The notes under the pieces: model-generated
Seen by the model: only the letters and a program-made list of their open reading frames with translations
What the model was told of the DNA's origin: nothing
The model's database searches: none
Shown here: piece by piece, positions 1 through 10,340 of the stretch
Layout: each line of letters starts with the position of its first letter
Position numbering within the stretch: the first letter of the stretch is position 1
NCBI RefSeq assembly: GCF_010183535.1
Contig: NC_071332.1
Span: 5,208,001 to 5,272,000 of the forward strand
Length of the DNA: 64,000 nucleotides
Direction: 5' to 3'
From: Caenorhabditis remanei
Lineage: Eukaryota; Nematoda; Chromadorea; Rhabditida; Rhabditidae
Program-made: the position numbers and the translations under genes

Positions 1-1429
1 ATGTTCAAAAGTACATACATCTGCACCAATTTTTCAGAGAGTGTATTTGGGACTCAAATATATTTGAATAATGTTAAATGTGACTCGGTTAGGCAATGTC
101 ATGCTTGGAGAGGGGACGATCCGGTAACAAAAATAATTAGCCTCCAATTCATGTCAGTTTAAACCGGTGGACATCAAATTCACTTTATAAAATACACTTT
201 TCACACAACTCTTATTATTCTGGATCTTGAAAAGAGCAACGTCATTGTTCGCATACTTGTCACGGGCCGGGCCGGACCGATTTCCAAATTTTCACCGGCC
301 CGGCCCTGCCCGGTCCGGCCCGGTCGACCCTGGTGAAGCGACTTTTTTTTTTCGAAAAACATGTTTTTTTTTCAGCAGTAATTTTTGAAAAAGTGGTTTT
401 TGGGGCATTTTCTGCAAAAATTCGACTGAATTGATGATATTTATTAGTTCTACAGTGAATTTAGTGATAAAAAAGCACTTGAAAATTATTTTTGGGTGCA
501 AAAATAAAAAAATAAAATTTCCACCCGGGCCGGGCCGGCCCGTGAAATGACAAGTATGATTGTTCGGCTCCGCTACTTTTCGAAACTAGCAACCGTTTAA
601 CCTAGTTTTGTCAAAAAAACGGCTCAGATAACTTTTTCTTCTATTTAATTATTTTCAAATATTTTCTCAGGGCGTTTGGTGCACTCAACATTTTCAACTG
701 ACCCAAACGTCATGGTTGCTAAACGTCGCAGTTGCGAAATGTCGCAACGCCCAGTGTTCAGAGCTTTTTAATTTAAGCATCCCTTAGGTTCCTGCTTACC
801 CAAATTTCATTTTCCATCTTCCACAACTATGCTCATTTCTCTTCTCCCCACACCAAAAACCCACCTGTATGTTTGTATATCTCCATTTATATCCGAGAAT
901 CAACCCGTTAATCGGTATCCGAAATAACTCGGCGATCAAATGAAAGCTTCCAAAAATGGGAGAAGGAACTGAAACAACAACTGAAAATGTTCGCTCGATG
1001 ACTATTCCTATACCATAATCTGAGAAGATCCGGAACATTTCTTGATCTCAATATTTTTCATTTAAAAAACTTGACAAACATAGTCAATCATTCATTTTAA
1101 TTATCATCGTCATAATTAAAAAGTTATTACATTTTATGTGACTTAATGTTTTTTTTGTCCGGGGGAACAACACAGCTAGATGGGAGTTTTTCTTTCGGTA
1201 AACAACGCTAAAAGATGGAGCAAAAACTTCTGAATTTTCTTTCGAATCTTCAGAAAAAATGCAGGAACACGTAAAAGACAGGAACAGAGAGGAGGGAGAA
1301 GAAGGGTCTAAGAAAAAAAGAAGAAGAAAATGTATCAAGAAAAAATGTATTTCTCATCGTCAAGTCAACCATCACCAATGAATCATTTTGCCGTCACCAT
1401 TTGAGTCCATCTCCACACATCCCACTCAA
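1..1429. other. non-coding stretch, 5' end of window
   Basis: I see no coding exon here. The stretch holds a GC-rich inverted-repeat element (252-560, listed separately). The remainder is AT-rich, with short open frames that show neither coding-like composition nor splice context. It lies downstream (3') of the minus-strand candidate neuropeptide gene. Confidence 0.5.
252..560. repeat. GC-rich palindromic element, family G (copy 1)
   Basis: The left end reads CATACTTGTCACGGGCCGG and the right end is its inverted counterpart, GGCCGGCCCGTGAAATGACAAGTATG. Both ends carry tandem GGCC/CCGG runs, in strong contrast to the AT-rich interior. Related copies lie at 15092-15270 and, as a shorter core, at 7884-7928. 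It looks like a non-autonomous MITE-type element: no open frame of note and no transposase. Confidence 0.7.
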
Positions 1430-2544
1430 TCATTTCTTTCCGAATCCACGTGCCGACAGAATCACGAGCCGTTTGAGATTGGTCCGTTTGCTGAGTTGTT
1501 GCTCAAGATCCTCTCGTTTCATGCGACTATCGTCGAAATCGTTTGGAGCGATGTCGTCGGAGAACTCAGAACGCTCGTAGACCGGTGGCCAGAATCGGAT
1601 TCCTGAGGCTTGGTCACCTGGAAAAGTAATTGAATTGATTGAGGGAATTATAGTGTTTACAAAATTATAGTGTCTAGTGTAGTGAGTCTATTCGTCACTG
1701 CCTACTTTACTATGGTATCGTTCCCAACAAGGGAAGTATATGACGGACCGAGTTGAACTTTTTCTATAAAATTGACCGCAGGTAATTTGGACCTTGAGGA
1801 TTCGAAAACAGCAATAAATATCTGCAAAATGTATGACCCGTCAAACCTTTCTTTTCGTTTTCGGTAGACTATTCGATAAATTGAAAGTTCACATGAAAAA
1901 CTGAACCACATGAAAAAATATATGAGTTCAACGGCTTATAACTCGGTTCACGTGAGCATTTAGTAGATTTTTGTTGCAGTTTTCGAATCCTCAAGGTCCA
2001 AATTACCTGCGGTCAAACCTATAGAAAAGTTCCACTCCGTCCGTCATGTACTTCCCTTATAAGGCTAACTTCAGTTCTAGCTTTACGATAATCAATTTAC
2101 AACATCTCTAAAAATTCTATTAACTATACGAAGTACTTCTAATGCACTAAAATTGCTTCTGACCACTTAACATGTTTATGTATGAGACCGGAAGTGTGGT
2201 GGTGATCAATGGAATAGGAAACATTGTTTTTAAAAGTGAGGTTCTAAGAGCAATTAGCGCCTAATCCAGGGAGTACGCTAGACACGCTACCGTAATCCTG
2301 TCTAGCTTGGAAGGTTTTTTGGTTTGACCTCTGGTTACAGATTCAGAATAGTCACGATACTAGATTCTCAGCTAAATTCTGCATTTCACTACCGTAATCC
2401 TTGCATCGACAACAACTTATGAGGAATTTGAGGAAATTCACATTTCTAATCTTTCTTACCTGATGGCAAAACAGAATACGAGACGGCGACTGTCGACATG
2501 ATGGAAATAAGAATAAGAAGACGAGCGATGTGTAGCGACGACAT
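1430..2544 (-). CDS. candidate neuropeptide precursor (two exons)
   Basis: Exons are 2544-2460 and 1617-1430, with a GTAAG donor, a TTTTCCAG acceptor and matching phase, giving 90 residues. Residues 1-28 start MSSLHIARLLILISIMSTVA, a convincing signal peptide. The mature part has KR dibasic cleavage sites at residues 62-63, 72-73 and 77-78. The protein ends LVILSARGFGKK, where Gly88 followed by KK is the classical amidation and processing signal. The predicted mature peptide is therefore LVILSARGF-amide, with EDLEQQLS and TNL as spacers. This is the layout of nematode FLP/NLP precursors, secreted from dense-core vesicles of neurons. I do not recognise the peptide as a named family. The single intron (1618-2459) contains a family C palindromic repeat. 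The architecture is seen directly; the neuropeptide role is inferred. Confidence 0.7.
1722..2064. repeat. palindromic element, family C (divergent copy)
   Basis: The left arm (GGGAAGTATATGACGGACCG, then GGTAATTTGGACCTTGAGG) reappears inverted on the right (CCTCAAGGTCCAAATTACC, then TCCGTCATGTACTTCCC). The interior contains a stretch like GCTTATAACTCGGTTCAC that also occurs in the family C copies at 51478-51937 and 55587-56036. It lies inside the intron of the candidate neuropeptide gene. Confidence 0.65.
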
Positions 2545-3454
2545 CGTTTCTTGTGTGTTACCTGGAATGATTGAATATTTTTTGTTTTTTGGGTCAGACT
2601 GAGTCAGGAGAGAGATTCAATAAGTGAGACAGAAACAAGTCAACTGATACAGATATGTATTTGTCAGCATTATTATTATTCAGGTGTAGATCATAAAACT
2701 TTCAGTGAGATCTGACTGAGTGACTATGTAGATAGAAAAAATAACTAAAGACCAGACCAATTGTAAAATGGCACCAAAGAATATAGAAAGAAAATGAAAA
2801 CAATGAATAGATGGACACGAAATGAGCTGTCTGGACTCATTTGTGTCTTTTGTGAAAATAAGTAAACTAGTGCTTGAATAGACGCTTCCTACTACAAGTG
2901 GTCTATGAAATATAGCTCTTTTTTGCAGTATTAGCAACATCCGTGCCTACGTAGCAACTGAATCGAGTTACCCCGGGTGAACAGTAGGCGGGTGTGAAGA
3001 AGTAGTGGCACCAAAAAACGTAGATTGCAAGATTTGCGTATGATAATGAAATAAGGGGAGTCGGAGAGGGTGTTGAGGTTCAAAATGAGATCAGCGCCTC
3101 GAGGTGATCGGAGACATGTGGAAGAGAATCTGTGATCAATTGTGCTGCCAGGTGCACGAGAGGTGTATTGTTCTGGGAATAGTTTCGCAACGAGATCACA
3201 AAATCGGAGTTTCACGGATACATGTGATATTGAGGTGAACTTAACGTAGGAAATAAACAGGGCCGCAGATTTTGTCAAGAGTTTTTTTCAGAAATGAGGT
3301 GGTGGCCTAGCGGCTCTGAGACGGTATGACATTGATTCCAGCGCTAAGTATATATCATTTGCATTGATTCTTCCAGAAATAATTGGTTCACTAAAAACAA
3401 CAATCTGGGTGCATTTCGAATGCAAAAAAAAACCGTTAGGCTTGGACGCCTCAA

Positions 3455-3785
3455 CTTTAAAGGCGCATATCTCAAAAGTGGGCGGAGCTATCAAAAAGTT
3501 GTCAACTACAAAAATGAAGCTCCAAGTCTGCCTAACATGTTTAGTCTAACATTTTAAAAATCAGACAAAGAATGAAATCTTGACAAAAGATAGGAAATTT
3601 TGAACTGAACATTGAACATTTTTTCGTTAATTTTTTCGGATTCAAACCGTTATATCTCTAAAGTGGGCGGAGCTATCAAAAAGTTGTTAACTACAAAAAT
3701 TAACCTCTTGAGGTGGTCTTCCTTTTTGTAGTTGACAACTTTTTGATAGCTCCGCGCACTTTTGAGATATGCGCCTTTTTGGAGG
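3455..3785. repeat. compound repeat with direct and inverted copies
   Basis: The phrase AAGTGGGCGGAGCTATCAAA, followed by AAGTTGTCAACTAC, occurs near 3476, again in the same direction near 3660, and inverted near 3729-3770 (GTAGTTGACAACTTTTTGAT). The outer edges carry AAAGGCGCATATCTC and its inverse GAGATATGCGCCTTT. It looks like a foldback MITE with a duplicated arm. Confidence 0.7.
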
Positions 3786-5402
3786 GTCTTGTCTGAAGTG
3801 AAATCATTTGAAACTTTTTGATGCAACATCTGATGAAACATGTCCATCCTGCGTCAAGATCTCTGGACCTCATTCAGAAAATCAAATCCGGTCTATCTTC
3901 TTCTCAAAACTCGTGGATCTTTCGAACTTGCTGAATTCGTCAGACTGAACAAAACACAACGGCAATGGTCTTGCAAAAGTTTTGTTTCTACTCAGAAAGT
4001 ACAAAAATTCGTTCTGAATCATCAAAACACTGCAAAGACGGAACTATTCATCAAGAGAGAAAAAGTAAAAACTTGAGTCAAAATGGAGCAAATTTGTGTC
4101 TAATTAGACAAGTAAACTGACGCGACCACCGGAACCTCTTTCGTGTTTTCCATTGTTGCAAAATGGGGGCATGGGGCCTCACCACCACCCTCAAATCCAT
4201 TCAAAAAGGAGGAAGCCCTTGGATGACGTGGTGACGCCATCCAGTCATCATCATGTCGGAGAGGAGCCGAAAAAGTTTCTGGACTCCTAAATTTAAATCC
4301 TAAATCCGTCCGGACGAATCAAATCCGATTTAAAAAGGAAAAGAGAAACACGATTTGTGATCCGTAGGAAGAGAGAGAAAATGGAATGGCTTCTAAAACT
4401 AAAATAGTAAAACTAATTCCATTTGTAGGTGTCTTCAGTGGTAGGAAGAGAAAAGGAGGTAGGATAGAGGCTGACATCATGATGGGTCCCTAGACACCTT
4501 CAGGTGGCACTTCATCTTCTCAAAAGTCCTCATTCGTGATGTCACCTTAACGACTTGAGAACAAGGGGAGAAGAATATGAAAAATGGAAAAAAAAAGAAG
4601 AGTAGGCGTTTGTGGTGTGAGTAATGTTAAGCACGGTTTGACAGAAAACAAGCAGGGTTTATGATTTTAATGAGTGCAAATTTTTTATGAGGAGTGACTA
4701 ACTTGATGGAGTTTGGATCTCACTAGCAAAAGGGAATCGGGTCTGGAAAACTACAAAAATTGTTGAATATTATTCTCCTTTTATACATTTCAAACTATGT
4801 GGGCGAGGAACGATTTATAAAAATCCGAATGAAATTACCCTTACCAAAGTATTATTTACCATCTCTTCATTGAAAATCACCTGCATGAACCTATTAATGT
4901 GACACCAGACCACCAAAGACAAGTACAATAATAATGGGCACATTAAGTTTTCTCCATTATTTTCTCAATTATGGTTATAAAAATTCTCTTCTATGTAGTA
5001 AATATTATTGAGCCCATTAAATCTTGATTTCTTGATCTCTGCGCCCCCATTTACTACGCGACTTCCGGATTCGAAATCTGGTTTCATTTCATTCTGAGCA
5101 AGACTGCGCGAGAATGAAATAATTTCATTTAGGACGGCAACAAATGCAGATGGGTCGTGATTAAGATGTTTCAGAGGAGAGGAAGACGCGTGAAGAGTGT
5201 GACGTTGGACTTTATTTTAATTGAAATCTGGAGGTTTGAGTGGGAATTGTGTGAAGGAGAAAATAGTAGAATGAGAAGAGGGGGTGAATTCATGAATGGG
5301 AGGTCAGAGGATATGTACCTGAAGATAGCATTATTGTTATTGTGAACATAAGAAATTAGAAAGAAATATGTTCTTTGGTACGAAATAGTAACTTTACTCT
5401 GA

Positions 5403-5745
5403 CTAGGGAAGGTCATGGAGTCAGTTTGGAGTTATGGGACGTGGTCTATACCATTTGAAAGCTGAGAAAACGCTGGTTTCAAATATATTTTCAGTTTTTG
5501 CCCTCGATGTCTGGTATTCTAGAAAAATGAGGTCAAAGTTTGAAAAAATGACTGATTTTTTTTTGCAATTTTCGTATTTCAAAAAGGTAATATTTTGTCA
5601 TTGTTCCTAACTTTGACCTTGTTTTTTTCGAATACCAGACCCCGAGGGCAAAAACTGAGTATATATCTGAAATCAGCGTTTTCTCAGGTTTCCAAGGGTA
5701 TAGGTCACGTCGCATAACTCCACACTGACTTTATAACCTTTTCTA
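5403..5745. repeat. palindromic element, family B (copy 1)
   Basis: The left arm GGGAAGGTCATGGAGTCAG continues with TTATGGGACGTGGTC and AAAGCTGAGAAAACGCTG. The right arm is its inverse, with AGCGTTTTCTCAG, GGTCACGTCGCATAACTCC and ACTGACTTTATAACC. The interior shares TTTTTGCCCTCG and CTGGTATTC with the other family B copies at 29018-29443, 30690-30835 and 53768-54110. Confidence 0.8.
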
Positions 5746-7883
5746 ATGAGGAAATAGAATCGTTGAAGCCCGGTGTCACGGGGATGGTAGAAAATTGAAA
5801 ACCATGAGTTTTAGGATCCAAGCAAATCTACAGCGTTATTTTTGTAATTTACAATTTTTTGGTATCGCTGACAGTTTTGGAGATACGAGTCATTGAAGAT
5901 GTCACTTGGAAAAAATAAAGAATAGTTGATGTTCAAAACTAACAGACGATATGATTTTTCGAGCAAAAATTACAAAAAATTTCATCAAGATAATTCTACT
6001 GTTTTCAGACAAACCCTACCTGGAAGACTGTCTAATAACACTATGACATTTGCTACTGTCTTAGTTTTTATGATATTTTCTAGCAAGTCTATTTTCACAT
6101 AAATTTCAGAAAAACTCGGAACCCATAAAATCGAACCACATTATAAAGAAAAAAAAACTCTAGCCACAATTTTCAAAATCTCCATAAGCCACATTACCAG
6201 TGCAAGTAGATTGAGTGTCCCCCTCTCAACGACGAGTCTGATCCGTCAGAGTGATAAACTCAAGACTCCGCCCCCTCCGTCTTCCCCAGTCCTCTTTCCA
6301 GAAAAAAAGACCACCCCTTCTTCTAATTTAGGATAAAAGGGTGGTCTTGCTGCCTGAACACATTTCAGGAAACCAGGAAATACATTTTTATGATTGAGGT
6401 GGTCCGTTGGACGGAGGAACGCAACGCCGTGTTCTCCAATCTAATTAATCTTAAAAAAGAGAACACTTGTTTCTTTTTTTCCTTTTTTGCAGAAGAATAG
6501 ATTACAGGATGTATGTACACTACAAAATAAGGGAGATGAAAAGAAATGGCGGATCCGGAGAAGAAAAAGAAGAAAAAGAAGCCAAAATAGACATGTGTCC
6601 TAACTATTTTTAGAATCACTGAACCCAGAATAACGTTTGCGGAAGAATAGAAGTCTCAACAATTTTTTGGTACGAATTTTCAGATTCTCTCTCTCTATAT
6701 AGTATGCGGACGCTGAGAGAAACTCCAGTTGCCAGAATCGTATAGATAGTTTCAGAGAATTGCTTTTATATTCTTAAATATGAGGTCCACGGAGACTGAG
6801 TGAGCGACGGGATGTGTCTACCAGGAAAATCTATGAAAACATAACAAACGATATTTGAACATAAATGGTACGTGTAGGTGGCGGAGGAGGACGGTCAGAA
6901 CTAGGTCAAACTGGTATTTTTTGAAGGATACGTGATATCGGGTTGACTATGTGAAAATCTCACGGCACAGTGCCAAGAAAGGACTCAGCACTTCATTCTA
7001 ACTTTGCCATGAAGCTAGCCATGAATTGAAGTGGCTATACAAGTTTACTGTAGGAATCTTCAGACCAGGAACATGAAAACTACGGAACACACTGTTTGTT
7101 TCAGACTTCCGCTCCTTTGAGGATTGATATGACATTTCCCTGTCTACCTACATGACTAATTTACTTTTTTCTGACTAGAAGTTTCCATAGATCCCTTTTT
7201 CCCACAAAATTTTTCTGAAAAAGGAACACGTGGGAAGTCCAAATTAAAAAAAACTCTCAAAAAGCATGTTCTGATGAATATTTAATTGAAAACTGGACCC
7301 CCTCTATGTAGTCTTGTGCTTGACCTGTCTGACATTAATTATGGTCTGGAACTGATGGAGGAAAACCCGGAACAATTAATAAAACATGTCATCGTCATTT
7401 TTTTAACCATTTGTCACCTAGAGAGTGTCGCCCACAAGTATTCCAGTAAAACCTTCTGAAACATTTCTCTCCTCATTGAGAATTCCCACTACCACACCAC
7501 GTGTATGTATGCCAGTGATCTATATTTAAGTTTTCGGATGCACATTCCCTTTTCAAGAGATATGTGTCTGGAGTTGAAGGAGAAAAAGAGACCTACGTCA
7601 CAAAGGACACGAAAAAAAGTACTTGAATAGAGAATAGGGGAAGGTTGATCTCAGAGTTAGCAGGGTGGGTTAGGAATGACACGTAGAGGTTATAGAGGTC
7701 GAAAGAGAAACTGTTTTACGTTTCAGATGTGGGTTGGTTACGGTTGGGGTTCAGTGGGGCTGCACACATGGCAATTTGATTTTAAGGCTGAATCTATGAG
7801 GATTATGAATCTGTAGCCTGTTTTCAGGCAGCCTAAGATGTAACTTCGCAAACTCAGCCGTAAGTTTAACCAGGGTTAGGAAA

Positions 7884-7928
7884 TTCCGGGCCGGGCCAAC
7901 TGAAAAAATTTTCTGGCCCGGCCCGGCA
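7884..7928. repeat. GC-rich inverted repeat core, family G (short copy)
   Basis: TTCCGGGCCGGGCCAACTG is followed about ten bases later by CTGGCCCGGCCCGGCA, forming a short strong hairpin in AT-rich surroundings. The GGGCCGGGCC core matches the ends of the longer elements at 252-560 and 15092-15270. Confidence 0.55.
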
Positions 7929-9726
7929 TACAAATTTGAAAAGTTTTTTTTTAAATTTCATTGAACATGCGCAATTTCAATTATTGTTATTCGTTTCCTC
8001 TGAATGCTTAGCTATATTTTTCAGTGTGAAGATAAAATAGAGCGAAGATATATTTTTTTAAACTTCACAGAAATCGCGCATTTTTAATAAAATGATTTCA
8101 ACAAATTCAAAATATCTACAGATGCTGGGCTGGGCTGATGTCCGTCTCATCAGAAAATATTGAAACTAAACTGTTAGACATTCAAATATCCGCTCATCGG
8201 AAATCGTAGGCAGTCGAGAGTCTCCTGAAACACTGAGTCAGGAGTCCACTATTATCGTTTCCGGACCAAATTTGAGAGACCCGCGTGTCCTAGATTCTAT
8301 TTTTGATAAGATGAGCCATGCCACTAATGTTTTTGGGAGGGGAGCAATGAACCAAATTATCCAATAGTAAGTGTTTTTGAAAAATAGTGATGTGTCAATT
8401 GCTCTTTATCAAAATTTGGCATCTATGTTCAAAGAAAATGGGGGTTTGATTAGAAAATTATCTTCTTAAGTTAATAAAGAACAAAGTGAAACATCTACAC
8501 ATGATAGGTGCCAAAAAAAAAAGAAGAGAAAAATTGGTTCCTGATTCGTGGTTCCGTGAGACACAATGGAAGTAAAACTATTTTTTTGCAAAAACATGTC
8601 CCTAGACACCTACGATAGGATGTACCATAGAACTTTTCAGTCACCAAACACCAACAGATGGTCAAACTCTACAAACTGATTTCCCAAAAATATGTCTCGA
8701 TCATTTCTGATCTACTCCAAACATTATAGCCTACAGGGGGGAGACTAACTTAAAAGATTTCCAATTCCACTTGACATTTACTATTATAAAGTCAAAGTGC
8801 ATAAATTTTTGAGATGTGTCTTCTTTTCCTATCTCTCCGGAAGATGTGCAAGATGAAAAGGACCTTGAGAAGGTGGTCAATTATCAGGAAGTGTTTGATC
8901 ATTCATGCAGTTATAGTGCTCAACGATCCATTTAATTTCTTGAAAAAAGGATATAAAAGTTCAAAGTGTGCTTGACCCCAAGAAGTATGACTCAATGACA
9001 AATTACATAAAAAATAAAATATGAAGGAATCGACGAGGCGAAAAAGAGTGTCTACAATTGACCTTTTATGCTTGCGTGTAGGTTTTTCATAAGTTTGTCT
9101 ACGTCAAAAAACTTTGAAACCTTTGAAAAATTTGTTTCGTTTTCCGCGGTGTCCTCTGATCCGATATATACTTTATGTGTCCCATCGGACCTTCCAGACG
9201 TAAGCACAGAAAACAATTTCTCTAATATATTAAATGTTATCTGGGGAATTGGAGAGAAGGACGTCACATTTTGTGATGGCGTTCTTTACCGTGGATATGT
9301 ATGTCGAATCATAACACGATTTGGTTTTGCAAAGGAAATGAGAATCGGAAGTGGTATGTAGTAATAGGTTTTAAATGTGGACATGAGGATTTGCATTCAA
9401 AAGTTTATATGTTGCATTTTGGAAAGGGCAACGCTTAGTGGAAGTTCAAGAAGATGGAGTGAATAATTTATAGTATTGTGGTTCTTTGAACTCCGGGGGA
9501 ACGTTTAGTCATAGCTGACTGAAAAAATCAGGTTCGGTGTAGCAAGTTCATTATACAGAGATATAAAAGTTGATATTGAAAAAAAGTAATAATGACTGAA
9601 TTCCCAAGAATTTGGTTGATAACGAAAGGTGAAGTATATGGGCAGTTTCAGAATTTCAGATTTTGAACTTTACAGAACACAATAACTTCAATAACTTATG
9701 GTTTTTTTTACGTTCCAGCGGCTTGC

Positions 9727-9945
9727 ATGCCACAAACATTCTCAATAACTAATTACAGCGCTTTTTTTTCTTCCCAATTTGCTGAGTATCGACTCAGTTA
9801 TCTTAGAGACGATGATACTGGTCCAAAAAAGTTATTTCAGAGAAATGTCCTGGTTCTACGGGCTCATTTTGTACCACATTTAAAAAAAATTAAATGCAGC
9901 CCTTTTTTTTAATTGGGTGAGTGTCGACTCTCAGTTATCTTTTTT
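9727..9945. repeat. short imperfect direct repeat
   Basis: A run of about 30 bases, T-rich and then CCAATTTGCTGAGTATCGAC with TCAGTTATCTT (about 9770-9803), recurs as AATTGGGTGAGTGTCGAC with TCTCAGTTATCTT (about 9911-9941). The two are roughly 140 bases apart. It lies in a non-coding part of the presumed relic gene. Confidence 0.45.
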
Positions 9946-10121
9946 TTTTTACATATTTGGACAATACTAGGACATTGTGGTTCCTCAGATGAGCCTGTGA
10001 GAAACAACAGTACAAAATAAAAATGCCATTCACAACATTCAAAAAAGTCTCAAAACCCTCGATCATTAACCACGACACCAGTCTATTCTTTACTCTTCTG
10101 ATTTCCCAAACCTCACATAAT

Positions 10122-10340
10122 CTACATAAATAAAGTTTCAAGACGTGCACTATTTGCACTTCTATCCCATTCGAATCTTTGACCGACCCATCTAGCTCCG
10201 GACTCATTCAACATTCCGTGCAGATATCTAATAGTGCTTTTTTTGTCCACCCGGAAGCGTTTGGACACTTCTGGTGATGGCATGTAATGAATTAGTAAGA
10301 AAAACGAAGTAGCAAGAAGATGCAGCAGAAAATGGAACAT
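10122..10340 (-). CDS. possible small secreted protein
   Basis: A 72-codon minus-strand frame begins MFHFLLHLLATSFFLLIHYM, a plausible signal peptide. It continues with basic pairs KR and KK and a segment TIRYLHGMLNESGARW. I see no intron and no recognised family. It overlaps the presumed relic region on the other strand, so chance is a serious alternative. The dibasic sites would fit a peptide precursor, but no clear amidation site is present. Confidence 0.2.
   Translation of the reverse strand: MFHFLLHLLATSFFLLIHYMPSPEVSKRFRVDKKSTIRYLHGMLNESGARWVGQRFEWDRSANSARLETLFM

Larger units (their letters stand above)
2545..9020. other. long gene-poor region upstream of the neuropeptide gene
   Basis: I found no supportable coding exon. 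A 115-codon open frame on the minus strand at 2931-3278 is richer in GC than its surroundings but has no recognisable domain. Stretches around 4120-4560 and 6190-6350 are less AT-biased and look like possible regulatory DNA. Palindromic repeats occur at 3455-3785 and 5403-5745, and a GC-rich core at 7884-7928. Confidence 0.4.
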
